NCBI GenBank assembly: GCA_020199835.1
Contig: JAIVJV010000006.1
Location: 32,398-96,397, forward strand
DNA length: 64,000 bases
From: Acidobacteriota bacterium
Lineage (GTDB): Bacteria > Acidobacteriota > Blastocatellia > Pyrinomonadales > Pyrinomonadaceae
Direction: 5' to 3'
A model generated the notes under the pieces. That model had not been told where the DNA came from. It worked only from the letters and a program-made list of their open reading frames with translations, and made no database searches. Shown here in pieces: positions 1-8,175 of this stretch. The translations under genes and the position numbers were made by a program. The first letter of the stretch is position 1; each line of letters starts with the position of its first letter.

Positions 1-1044
1 TTCATTTACACAGCCGTCGGCAGCTTGCTGATGCTCGTGGGCATCATTGCGCTCTACTTCATCTACAACACGTTTGACTATCCGACGCTGTTGCAGGTAA
101 TGACTGCGAGCCCGCTGACGCCGCGCGCCGAGTTCTTCCTGTTCGCCGCGTTCGCGCTCGCGTTCTGTATCAAGGTTCCACTGTTTCCGCTGCACACGTG
201 GTTACCCGACGCGCACACTGAAGCACCGACTGCGGGTTCAGTCATTCTCGCGGGCGTGCTGCTAAAGATGGGTACATACGGACTGTTGCGCTTCAACCTG
301 GCGTTGTTTCCTGATGCCGCGCGGCGGTTCGCGCCGCTCATCATCGTGCTCGCGGTGATCGGAATCATCTACGGCGCGCTCGTCGCGATGGTCCAACCGG
401 ACGTCAAACGCCTCGTCGCCTATTCATCGGTCAGTCACATGGGATTCGTCGTCCTCGGCCTGTTCTCATTTACCGAGCTGGGCATGCAGGGCGCGCTCTA
501 CCAGATGCTCAATCATGGTGTATCAACGGGCGCGCTCTTCCTGTTTGTCGGCTTCATTTACGAACGGCGGCACACGCGCATGATTAGCGAGTTTGGCGGG
601 CTCTCGAAACCGATGCCGTGGTTCTCGGCGCTCTTTGTGATTGCATCGCTGTCATCAATCGGGTTGCCGTTTCTTAACGGTTTTGTCGGCGAGTTTCTGA
701 TTCTGATTGGCACCTGGACTTCAAACGCGGTGCAGCGTTCGTGGGTCGTGACGATGCTCGCAGCCACGGGTGTAATCTGGGCCGCGGTTTACATGCTGTG
801 GATGTTGCAGCGCGTCGTATTTGGCGAGGTCACAAATCCGGAGAACGCGCAGCTTCGCGACTTAAACGGCCGCGAAATCGGGCTCTTAGTCCCGCTGCTA
901 ATTTTGATGTTGGTAATGGGTGTTTACCCGCGGCCCTTTCTCGATCGTTCGCGCGCAAGTGTGGAATCGATTCGCGCGCGCGTGAACACCACGCCCGCCG
1001 GCGGCTCGTACACCACTGCTACTCTGGAGCAAACGGACAAATGA
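1..1044 (+). CDS. nuoM: NADH-quinone oxidoreductase subunit M, C-terminal part (5' end outside window)
   Basis: This is a proton-pumping membrane subunit of respiratory complex I in the cytoplasmic membrane. The frame is open from base 1, so the gene begins upstream of the window. The visible part is a polytopic antiporter-like protein with the family signature KVPLFPLHTWLPDAHTEAP (bases about 172-228), where the conserved lysine, histidines and acidic residues sit. The KRLVAYSSVSHMGF segment near bases 403-444 is also typical of NuoM/MrpD-type subunits. It overlaps nuoN by four bases (ATGA), which implies translational coupling. Subunit M rather than L fits its position directly before nuoN and the short C-terminal tail without the long lateral helix of NuoL. 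Confidence 0.95.
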   Translation, partial: FIYTAVGSLLMLVGIIALYFIYNTFDYPTLLQVMTASPLTPRAEFFLFAAFALAFCIKVPLFPLHTWLPDAHTEAPTAGSVILAGVLLKMGTYGLLRFNLALFPDAARRFAPLIIVLAVIGIIYGALVAMVQPDVKRLVAYSSVSHMGFVVLGLFSFTELGMQGALYQMLNHGVSTGALFLFVGFIYERRHTRMISEFGGLSKPMPWFSALFVIASLSSIGLPFLNGFVGEFLILIGTWTSNAVQRSWVVTMLAATGVIWAAVYMLWMLQRVVFGEVTNPENAQLRDLNGREIGLLVPLLILMLVMGVYPRPFLDRSRASVESIRARVNTTPAGGSYTTATLEQTDK

Positions 1045-2615
1045 TGCCGATCATCAACTGGTCGATAATCGCGCCCGAGGTCATCGTTTGCGCCGCGGCA
1101 GTCATCGTGATGCTGGTCGATGCGTTTACGCGTCCGTCCCAGCGCTGGATCACCGGCGGCATCTCGCTCGCTGGACTTGTTCTTGCCGGAGTTGCCAGTG
1201 TCCTTCTCTGGCTCTACGGAACGCCGTCCGCCGATGCGTTCAACGGCATGATCGTGCTCGACGAGTTGCGGCTTGGCTTCACGTTGATCTTCCTGCTCGT
1301 GTCTGTGCTCACGTTGTTGCTGTCGAACGTCTGGGTTGAGAACGAACAACTACCCGCTGGTGAGTTTCACTCGCTGTTGCTGTTTGCGACCGTCGGCATG
1401 ATGCTGATGGCTTCGGGCAACGATCTCGTAATCGTTTTCCTCGGCCTCGAGATTCTTTCGATCGCGACCTACGTGCTCGCAGGATTTCGCCGCACAGATG
1501 TCCGCTCGAATGAATCGTCGTTGAAATATTTCATTCTCGGTTCGTTTTCGTCGGCCTTTCTGCTCTACGGAATCGCGTTGATTTACGGCGCGACTTCGAT
1601 TGCCGAACCCGGTCCGGGCGGACAGCTCAGCCGCATCGTTGCCGGAACTACTAACATCGCGGAAATTGCGACACGCGTAAACACGGCGCAGTATCCCGCG
1701 CTGCTGTACGCCGGCGCCGCGATGATGATCGTCGGTTTCGGTTTCAAGATCGCCACCGCGCCGTTTCACATTTGGACGCCCGACGTTTACGAAGGCGCGC
1801 CCACGCCGGTGACGGCGTTCATGGCTGCTGGTCCAAAGGCGGCGGGTTTCGCGTCGTTTATGCGCGTGTTTGTCTTCGGCTTGCCGTTTGTTGTTTCCGC
1901 GTCGAATACGTCGGCTGGAAACCTGCATCAGGCGTGGGTAAGCACACTTGTGGTCATGGCGATTCTCACGATGACGCTCGGAAACGTCGTCGCGATCGTG
2001 CAGAACAACGTGAAACGGATGCTGGCGTATTCGTCGATCGCGCATGCGGGTTATGCGCTCGTTGGTTTCGTCGCCGCCGGCGCAGCCACGGATCTCGCGC
2101 AACGCAACAAAGCGATCACGGCCGTGATCTTTTATCTGCTCACGTATGCAGTGATGAACATCGGCGCGTTTGCCGTGGTCCAACTCATCGCGCGCAGCGG
2201 CGATCGCCGCACGTCTATGGAAGACTACAGCGGCATCGGTTTTGAGTCGCCGGTGCTCGCGTTTTCGTTGAGTCTGTTCATGCTGAGTCTGCTCGGTATG
2301 CCGCTGACGGCTGGATTCATCGGCAAGATCATGGTGTTCGGCGCGGCGATCGATCAGGGCTACTACGTGCTCGTCGTGATCGGCGTGCTCAACACCGCCG
2401 TATCCGCTTACTACTACCTGCGTTTAATCATAGTGATGTTCTTCGGCGAGCGCATCACGGCGTGGCACGCGCCGAGGATTCCGGCGAGCGTGGCGCTGGC
2501 GTTGGCGCTGACGGTGCTCGGCGTGCTTTACCTCGGCGTGTTTCCGGGCCGAGTTATTAACGCGTTTCAGACCCGGATCGAGCCTCAGGTGTTTACCCAT
2601 ACTCAAAACCCGTAG
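1041..2615 (+). CDS. nuoN: NADH-quinone oxidoreductase subunit N
   Basis: This is the antiporter-like subunit N of complex I, a membrane protein that takes part in proton translocation. The start is the ATG that overlaps the nuoM stop. The resulting 524-residue protein starts MMPIINWSIIAPE and has the usual NuoN length and hydrophobic helix pattern. Family motifs are visible: KIATAPFHIWTPDVYEGAP (bases about 1746-1802) and KRMLAYSSIAHAGYALVG (bases about 2010-2065). A longer reading frame upstream is only the nuoM-overlapping extension. It is the last gene of the nuo operon seen here, and the next gene follows 9 bases later. Confidence 0.96.
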   Translation: MMPIINWSIIAPEVIVCAAAVIVMLVDAFTRPSQRWITGGISLAGLVLAGVASVLLWLYGTPSADAFNGMIVLDELRLGFTLIFLLVSVLTLLLSNVWVENEQLPAGEFHSLLLFATVGMMLMASGNDLVIVFLGLEILSIATYVLAGFRRTDVRSNESSLKYFILGSFSSAFLLYGIALIYGATSIAEPGPGGQLSRIVAGTTNIAEIATRVNTAQYPALLYAGAAMMIVGFGFKIATAPFHIWTPDVYEGAPTPVTAFMAAGPKAAGFASFMRVFVFGLPFVVSASNTSAGNLHQAWVSTLVVMAILTMTLGNVVAIVQNNVKRMLAYSSIAHAGYALVGFVAAGAATDLAQRNKAITAVIFYLLTYAVMNIGAFAVVQLIARSGDRRTSMEDYSGIGFESPVLAFSLSLFMLSLLGMPLTAGFIGKIMVFGAAIDQGYYVLVVIGVLNTAVSAYYYLRLIIVMFFGERITAWHAPRIPASVALALALTVLGVLYLGVFPGRVINAFQTRIEPQVFTHTQNP

Positions 2616-2624
2616 ATAACTAGT

Positions 2625-3107
2625 GTGACTGTCGAAGATTGCGTCGTACAGATTCGCGAACGACTCGGTGACGCCTGGCTGCCGCAAATCTACCGGGACC
2701 GCGTCCGCAAACTACGCACGCGCTCATATCATTTTGAGATCGCCGGCGCACCGAAACGGATTCTTATCCAGCACACGCTGCTCGGGGTCGAGCTGAAGGT
2801 CGGACGTAAACGCCTGCTCTGTCCAGATTTGGCGACCGCGCGGTACCTGTCCGTGTTTGCCCGGCTCGGCTGCCAGGATGTAGCACTGCCGTACGACATC
2901 ACGAAGATTTCGCAGTTAGCGGACGAATTGGAGTCATCGTGGTATAGAATGTTGCTGCTGGTCGACCAGGATGCCAAGACAAAAAGCCTGAGTTTCAGGA
3001 GTCGCGTCCGTGGCTCGTTAGTTGCTAACATTCGCGCGGAGATTGCGGCGGCGGGTGCCGGTACGCGCATTCCAGAGTTTAAGCAGAGTACTAAACGACA
3101 AAATTAA
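2625..3107 (+). CDS. hypothetical protein, function unknown
   Basis: This is a 160-residue soluble protein with no signal peptide or membrane segment and no domain I recognise. It starts at GTG nine bases after the nuoN stop, so it is probably transcribed with the end of the nuo operon. The sequence is basic. Its first half alternates short hydrophobic and basic stretches (ILIQHTLLGVELKVGRKRLL), and its C-terminal tail is poorly ordered. The composition matches the flanking genes, so nothing marks it as foreign. Coding status rests on its length, the close spacing on both sides (20 bases to the next gene) and the lack of a better frame. Function is not assigned. Confidence 0.6.
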   Translation: MTVEDCVVQIRERLGDAWLPQIYRDRVRKLRTRSYHFEIAGAPKRILIQHTLLGVELKVGRKRLLCPDLATARYLSVFARLGCQDVALPYDITKISQLADELESSWYRMLLLVDQDAKTKSLSFRSRVRGSLVANIRAEIAAAGAGTRIPEFKQSTKRQN

Positions 3108-3127
3108 CGACCTTTTCTCAGATAAAT

Positions 3128-4039
3128 ATGACCCAGGAATTGCTTGAACTAACCCCCACACAAAACAGCACTGACGTTCCCACTTCGCTCCCTTTCCCTT
3201 TCAAAACGGTCTGTCGCTATGAGCCTATCGCGCAGCGCATTGAGAAAGCGCGCGTGCTGGTGATTGACGACCTGCTGCGCGACGAACGAGATGTTTCGGA
3301 AGTGGCGCGCACGGAGTGGGGCAACTCGCTCGTCGCCGAACTAAAACGCGAGCGACTGATCGCGGGGATGGCGATCGAAAATATTCTCAGCAACATTTCG
3401 CGGCTCGTGAAAGAACCCGAAACACGCGTGGCCCACGTTTCGGAATTAGCCGAAGCAGCCGCGGAGTTTCAACCGCACGCGATCGTGCTGAGCGGGACGT
3501 TACGCGATTTTGATTACTACGAAGAATCGATTCTGGTTGGGTTTACCGCGTTTATTCGCGAGACGAAGATGCCGGTCCTCGCGATCTGCGGCGGACATCA
3601 GCTCGTTGGTTTGAGTTTTGGCGCGCGCGTGGTGACGCTCGACAACCTCGAGCAGCACGAACGACGTCTCGATCGGCCGCACGAGTATCAATATCGTTAC
3701 GTGCGTATCACCGAACCTGACGATCCGATCTTCACGAACATTGCCGTGTGCGAGACGCCAAAGGATGCGAAGGGTTCGCACATTCTTCACGTCTGGCAGA
3801 ACCACGGATTGCAACTCGATCGCGTGCCGGAGGGCTTCTCGCTGTTGGCGACGTCGTATCTGTGCCGCAATCAGATGATGGTGAAGCGCAGCGAGGGTCA
3901 GTTAATCTACACCGTCCAGTTTCATCTGGAGAAATCGTTTGAAGACTGGAACAAGAGCCGCACGCGCTGGGAACATCAAAACGACTCTCGCGACGGCCGC
4001 ATCCTGTTTGAGAATTTCCTGCTTCTCGCGACGAGTTAG
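3128..4039 (+). CDS. class I glutamine amidotransferase-like protein
   Basis: This 303-residue cytosolic protein has a class I (triad) glutamine amidotransferase fold. The nucleophile elbow ICGGHQ places Cys at residue 154. The matching His and Glu lie in VQFHLEK at residues 266 and 268, so the complete triad is present. Such domains release ammonia from glutamine for a partner ligase, or act as gamma-glutamyl hydrolases. No synthetase domain is fused and no classical partner (GuaA, CarB, TrpE) is adjacent, so the acceptor is unknown. The N-terminal 100 residues are longer than in a bare domain. It is followed 12 bases later by a DNA glycosylase gene. The ATP-grasp and GCS2-type ligases encoded nearby on the other strand are possible but unproven partners. 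Confidence 0.8.
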   Translation: MTQELLELTPTQNSTDVPTSLPFPFKTVCRYEPIAQRIEKARVLVIDDLLRDERDVSEVARTEWGNSLVAELKRERLIAGMAIENILSNISRLVKEPETRVAHVSELAEAAAEFQPHAIVLSGTLRDFDYYEESILVGFTAFIRETKMPVLAICGGHQLVGLSFGARVVTLDNLEQHERRLDRPHEYQYRYVRITEPDDPIFTNIAVCETPKDAKGSHILHVWQNHGLQLDRVPEGFSLLATSYLCRNQMMVKRSEGQLIYTVQFHLEKSFEDWNKSRTRWEHQNDSRDGRILFENFLLLATS

Positions 4040-4051
4040 CGTCGCTCCGTC

Positions 4052-4681
4052 GTGCGAACAGTTCCACTGACGCAGAAGACCCTCGCGCTGGCGGCGCGTG
4101 AGCTTGCCGCCCGCGACCGTTTACTCGCAAACATACACGCCACTCACGGCGATCCGCCGCTCTGGCAACGCCCCAGCGGGTTTCGGACGCTGGTCCATAT
4201 CATCCTCGAACAACAGGTGTCGCTGGGGTCGGCGAAGTCGATGCTCACGCGGCTCGAGACCGCGATTCGACCGTTCACGCCGGAACGTTTTCTCGTGCTT
4301 GGTGAATCGTATTTACGAAGCCTCGGTGTGACGCGACAGAAATCCGCTTACCTGGTCCATCTTTCGGAGTCGATCGTTAGCGGTGAGCTGAGTTTCAGAA
4401 GGCTTTCGCGGTTGAGTGACGATGAGGTGTTACTCCGTCTGACGCGAATAAAAGGGATCGGACTGTGGAGCGCGAACATCTACCTGTTAATGGCGATGCG
4501 ACGCGCAGACATCTGGCCGGCCGGTGATCTTGCGTTGGCAGTTGCGATCCAGGAGTTGAAAGGTTTGACGGCGAGACCCTCACCCGAGGAACTCGAACAG
4601 ATCGCCGAAGCGTGGCGCCCGCATCGCGCGGTGGCTGCGCGGATGCTCTGGCAGTATTACCTCGGCCGGAAGGCAAGCTGA
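4052..4681 (+). CDS. DNA-3-methyladenine glycosylase, AlkA/HhH-GPD type
   Basis: This is a base-excision repair enzyme predicted to remove alkylated bases. The 209-residue protein carries the helix-hairpin-helix motif IKGIGLWSANIYLL followed by the catalytic aspartate in WPAGDLAL (Asp159). The HhH carries Trp where bifunctional lyases have Lys, as in AlkA-like monofunctional glycosylases. The N-terminal AlkA TBP-like domain is missing, so it is the short form. The start is GTG. It ends 10 bases before the convergent GCS2 gene. The exact substrate (3-methyladenine or broader) cannot be read from the sequence. Confidence 0.88.
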   Translation: MRTVPLTQKTLALAARELAARDRLLANIHATHGDPPLWQRPSGFRTLVHIILEQQVSLGSAKSMLTRLETAIRPFTPERFLVLGESYLRSLGVTRQKSAYLVHLSESIVSGELSFRRLSRLSDDEVLLRLTRIKGIGLWSANIYLLMAMRRADIWPAGDLALAVAIQELKGLTARPSPEELEQIAEAWRPHRAVAARMLWQYYLGRKAS

Positions 4682-4691
4682 ACTCCAAAAC

Positions 4692-5852
4692 CTACTTCGA
4701 GATCGTCGACGCAGTCGTAGTCGGAAACGGCGCGTCAATCGGCTTGCTCTCGGGCACGTTCTCGAGCGTAAACTTCATCAAGTCATCGACCACGGCCTTC
4801 AAATCGTTCGTCTCGCGGTAGACGTGAAGCTGCCTTTCGGCTGACGTGCCACGCTGGAGAATCGTATGAATGTGCTCGATCTCTTTTCTCGAACCGAGAT
4901 TATCAACCACGTCATCGACAAACTCGAGTAACTCCAACACGAGATCGCGCACCGGCACTTCCTTCTCCTTGCCGAAGTCGATCATCTTCCCTTCCAGCCC
5001 GTAACGCACCGCGCGCCACTTGTTTTCCTGAATCAGCATGCGGCGATAGAGCCGGAACCCGAGATTTCTGTCGATCAAACTGTTGAGCTTGGCGACGATG
5101 GCCTGGAACAACGCCGCGATCGCAATCGTGTCGTCAACACGCGTCGGGATATCGCAGATGCGAAACTCGAGCGTCGGGAAGTATGGATGCGGGCGGATGT
5201 CCCACCAGATCTTTTTGCCGTCGTTGATGCAACCCGTCTTCACGAGAAGGCTGACGTAACGTTCAAACGAGCTGTAGGAGTCGAAGTGATCGGGGATATC
5301 GGTGCGCGGAAACTGTTTGAAAACTTCCGTGCGATACGACTTCAGACCAGTGTTATGGCTTACCCAGAACGGCGACGACGTTGACAACGCGAGCACGTGC
5401 GGCAGGAAGTAACGCGCGGCGTTCATAATGTGAATCGCGCGTTCGCGGTCGGCCATGCCGACGTGCACGTGAAGTCCGAAGATCAGAAGCGATCGCGCGA
5501 CGGTTTGCAGTTCCTGCACCAATAGCTCGTAACGTTCGTCTTCGAAAATCTCCTGGTCCTGCCAGCGTGAAATCGGGTGGGTCGAAGCCGCTACAATCGC
5601 CAGCCCGTTTTTCTTTGCAAGGCCGGCGATGATGCTGCGCAAACGGGTGATGTCTTCCCGCGCTTCCTGGATATTGCGACAGATGCCGGTGCCAACTTCA
5701 ACCATCGATTGGATCATTTCGGGCTTGATCTGCTCGCCCAGGAGCATCTTGCCTTCTTCGAGGATCTCGGCGACGTGCGAGCGCAGCTCGCGTGTGTGCG
5801 GATCGATGATCTGAAATTCCTCTTCGATGCCGAGCGTGAATTGATCGAACAT
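4692..5852 (-). CDS. carboxylate-amine ligase, glutamate-cysteine ligase family 2 (YbdK-like)
   Basis: This ATP-dependent ligase of the GCS2 family forms an amide or peptide bond between a carboxylate (often glutamate) and an amine. The N-terminus reads MFDQFTLGIEEEFQIID, with the metal/ATP-binding acidic cluster typical of YbdK proteins. Further motifs include GICRNIQEAR and HVHVGM. I chose the ATG at 5852, which has AGAGGG upstream and gives 386 residues. An in-frame ATG at 5876 would add eight residues but has no ribosome-binding site. It is the last gene of a minus-strand run, and its upstream neighbour's stop lies 16 bases away. The ATP-grasp gene in the same run suggests a joint amide-ligase pathway. 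Whether it makes gamma-glutamylcysteine cannot be decided here. Confidence 0.87.
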   Translation of the reverse strand: MFDQFTLGIEEEFQIIDPHTRELRSHVAEILEEGKMLLGEQIKPEMIQSMVEVGTGICRNIQEAREDITRLRSIIAGLAKKNGLAIVAASTHPISRWQDQEIFEDERYELLVQELQTVARSLLIFGLHVHVGMADRERAIHIMNAARYFLPHVLALSTSSPFWVSHNTGLKSYRTEVFKQFPRTDIPDHFDSYSSFERYVSLLVKTGCINDGKKIWWDIRPHPYFPTLEFRICDIPTRVDDTIAIAALFQAIVAKLNSLIDRNLGFRLYRRMLIQENKWRAVRYGLEGKMIDFGKEKEVPVRDLVLELLEFVDDVVDNLGSRKEIEHIHTILQRGTSAERQLHVYRETNDLKAVVDDLMKFTLENVPESKPIDAPFPTTTASTISK

Positions 5853-5868
5853 GTTGGCCCTCTTGCTC

Positions 5869-6393
5869 TCAGGCATTTAAATGTTTGGCGATGACTCGCC
5901 AGTCGGGTTTCGTTTTGCCCATATATTCGTGCCGCCAATGTCGATAGGCGCTGCCCGCCGAATGAACGGGACTATAAAGATCGAAGTGCACGTACCAGCG
6001 GCGCGGTTCGCCTTCCTGAAACAGGAAATGCAATATCGCGGTGCCGCGATCGAGTTCGTAAAAACCGCCGCTCGTGTCGTTGTGATTGGCGAACAGTCGC
6101 GTGAAGTCGCGGCGGCGCGTTAACGTTGAGGCGATCATGGGCCACGCTTCAAACTCCAGCCCTACTCCGCCTTCACCGTAAACGTTCGTCACCCGCTTCA
6201 CCAACGTCCACAAGCCTTTCGCTTGAAGGCGATGGACCAACAACAGCAGCGCACGCTTCTTATCCGTTGGCCACGAGTCAAACGCCGCGGCATCGGTGGC
6301 CGCCCCCCAGAGTCCGGCGAGTTTGCCGGTCAGCAACTCGCGCGTCGCGGCCGGCAACATGCTCCACGTCAAAACCGGCTCCGGTTCAGCCAT
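5869..6393 (-). CDS. hypothetical protein between PilZ and GCS2 genes
   Basis: This is a 174-residue protein of unknown function, rich in tryptophan and histidine, with no signal peptide or membrane helix. The start is the ATG beginning MAEPEPVLTW, which overlaps the end of the PilZ gene by 8 bases. A longer frame upstream runs deep into pilZ and is not used. Notable segments are LVKRVTNVYGEGGVGLEF and FYELDRGTAILHFLFQEGEPRRWYVH (broken here at residue limits), which look like an antiparallel beta-rich core, ending with RHWRHEYMG. Overlap with PilZ and close spacing to GCS2 argue for co-translation and a shared role. I do not recognise the family. Confidence 0.65.
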   Translation of the reverse strand: MAEPEPVLTWSMLPAATRELLTGKLAGLWGAATDAAAFDSWPTDKKRALLLLVHRLQAKGLWTLVKRVTNVYGEGGVGLEFEAWPMIASTLTRRRDFTRLFANHNDTSGGFYELDRGTAILHFLFQEGEPRRWYVHFDLYSPVHSAGSAYRHWRHEYMGKTKPDWRVIAKHLNA

Positions 6394-6721
6394 TGGCGAT
6401 CTCGTGCTCCAGCAGTGCGCGACCTTCGTCGGAAAGATCGATGAATCGCAAACCGAGTCCACGGCCGGGCTCGGTATAAATCACTTCAGCGCGACACACC
6501 ATTGTCGCGTCGGGACGGAAAGGTATGCGCACGAGCAGCATCGCGCCCTGGGGAATCGTGGCCTGCGTGTTCATGTAGAGTCCACCCGGGCTAATGTCCT
6601 TCGTGCTCGCTACGCCGGTCATATCCTCGCCGTCGAAAAACACATCCAGAATCAAGCGGGAACGGTCGTGAGCCCTTCGCTCATCTGGCGATTCGACCGG
6701 TTCTTCGAGATCGTCAGCCAT
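6386..6721 (-). CDS. PilZ domain protein
   Basis: This is a 111-residue protein consisting almost only of a PilZ domain, a cyclic-di-GMP receptor or structural adaptor. The N-terminal RRAHDRSRL segment supplies the RxxxR-type arginines, and DISPGGLY supplies the second binding motif (D/N-x-S-x-x-G), so ligand binding is plausible. The start ATG has an AAGGAG site upstream. It lies 55 bases downstream of the circularly permuted ATP-grasp gene and overlaps the following unknown gene. The context suggests c-di-GMP control of the amide-ligase pathway encoded around it, but this is inference. Confidence 0.9.
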   Translation of the reverse strand: MADDLEEPVESPDERRAHDRSRLILDVFFDGEDMTGVASTKDISPGGLYMNTQATIPQGAMLLVRIPFRPDATMVCRAEVIYTEPGRGLGLRFIDLSDEGRALLEHEIANG

Positions 6722-6776
6722 GGAAATGCTCCTTGTCGGGAATGAAAACGCTTGGCTCGAATTGTACTCTTTTTCT

Positions 6777-8129
6777 TCACTTTTGGCTGACGATGTAAGT
6801 CGGCACCATGCCGCCGCCGGAGCTTACATTGGCCAGTTCCGTGTAGGACAAACGCGTAAACGCCGACTCGACTTTGCCATTGAACAGGAGCGGATCAAGA
6901 TCCACCAGTTGCTCGGCAAACTCCACCCGGCCATCATCTGTTAACGCGGGAAAAGTCTCTCTCGCGGTCGGCACCCGTTCCTGAACGAGATAATCGCCGT
7001 TTGCCAGCGCCTGCTCGATAGCGGCGTCCCAACCTGCGTGATCGACGTTCCAACCGATCGTGATCCCGTGGCCACCGTAATCGTCGTTCGGTTTCAACAC
7101 GAGCCGCTCGCTATTACGCCGCACAAAATCAAGCAGATCGATTTGTTCGCTGTTGTAGTCGGAGCGTTCGTCTCTGACGGTCCGAGTCCACGGCACATGC
7201 GCGCGAATCGCCTCAAGCTCCGTTTGCGAAAAGAGCGACGCGTGACGTTGATTCGTCAACACGGCAAAGAGAGCTTTCTTGTGGATCAACTTCGAGCGAA
7301 AACTGTTAACCATGCAGATCGCGCGGGCGCGATAGGCGTTCAACAACGCGGGATAATCCTGCATCACCGGCAGGTACTCGTTCACGAGGAGGCGCTTGTA
7401 AACGATGTCGATCTCGAGTCCATGTACGGATAACCGGTTATTGCGAAACTCCAGTTCCTGCGGCGTGCAGATCACTGATGGATAACCGTTGCTTTCAAAA
7501 TAATCTCTGAACAGTTCAAACTCGCTGACGGTCGGCACGCCCGGCAGATCGACGATCGCGATTCGCGGTCGTTGTTGCGGCTCGTGTCCTAAAAACTCTT
7601 CGTACGAACGCAGCAGCACCTCGAGCATGAAATGTCTGCCGTAAAGCGGGCGCACGTTGTAGTGCTTCGCAAATTCTTTCATCACCGGCAGCGACGAGAA
7701 AATGTCGTAAGCCGCGTCGGCGTAAGCAATACCCGCGGGACTCTCGCCGTTGAGTTCGACAAAACTGTAACGCTTCGCAGTGAGAAACGAGTCGAGTCGA
7801 GCCGTAGGTGAAACTGCTTGGTAACCCGGATCGATCGCGACGAGTTCACGTTCGATTTCGGTCAGCCCGAGATCCGCGACGATCGTCTCGTCAGCGACGG
7901 CCGCGTCTTTCACTTTCTGAATCGCGGACCAGACCGTTTCGCAGATCTGCGTGATGCGCGCGAAGTCTGTTTCAGTGACGAAGTGCGGGCGGAGATACGG
8001 CGAGAGTCGCCGTCCACCGAAGATGAGTTTCGCGTGTTCGAGCCCGTCGTCGAGGGTAGCCCTGGAATTTTCGGCTAAATCGTGGTTGGCGAGCAGTTCG
8101 TGATACCGCGCCACAGCCTCTGGAAACAT
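6777..8129 (-). CDS. circularly permuted ATP-grasp family protein (glutathionylspermidine synthase-like)
   Basis: This 450-residue cytosolic protein resembles the circularly permuted ATP-grasp ligases. These activate a carboxylate as acyl phosphate and join it to an amine. The ATP-grasp glycine-rich loop is seen as DDYGGHGITIGW (around residue 350), preceded by RLVLKPN with the nucleotide-binding lysine. The central part has LVNEYLPVMQ and AICMVNSFRSKLIHKKALF. It is followed 55 bases later by pilZ and then the GCS2 ligase. Pairing of permuted ATP-grasp and GCS2 enzymes is a known theme of amidoligase gene neighbourhoods. Substrates are unknown. No spermidine amidase domain is fused. Confidence 0.72.
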   Translation of the reverse strand: MFPEAVARYHELLANHDLAENSRATLDDGLEHAKLIFGGRRLSPYLRPHFVTETDFARITQICETVWSAIQKVKDAAVADETIVADLGLTEIERELVAIDPGYQAVSPTARLDSFLTAKRYSFVELNGESPAGIAYADAAYDIFSSLPVMKEFAKHYNVRPLYGRHFMLEVLLRSYEEFLGHEPQQRPRIAIVDLPGVPTVSEFELFRDYFESNGYPSVICTPQELEFRNNRLSVHGLEIDIVYKRLLVNEYLPVMQDYPALLNAYRARAICMVNSFRSKLIHKKALFAVLTNQRHASLFSQTELEAIRAHVPWTRTVRDERSDYNSEQIDLLDFVRRNSERLVLKPNDDYGGHGITIGWNVDHAGWDAAIEQALANGDYLVQERVPTARETFPALTDDGRVEFAEQLVDLDPLLFNGKVESAFTRLSYTELANVSSGGGMVPTYIVSQK

Positions 8130-8175
8130 AGGGCGCTTAGCGTATCACAGACGAGGGTTAACCGAGTGCCGCGGT

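Noticed and set aside
2424..2687. Minus-strand frame opposite the nuoN end
   Set aside because: It is antisense to nuoN and the next gene, is strongly Arg/His biased and has no ribosome-binding site.
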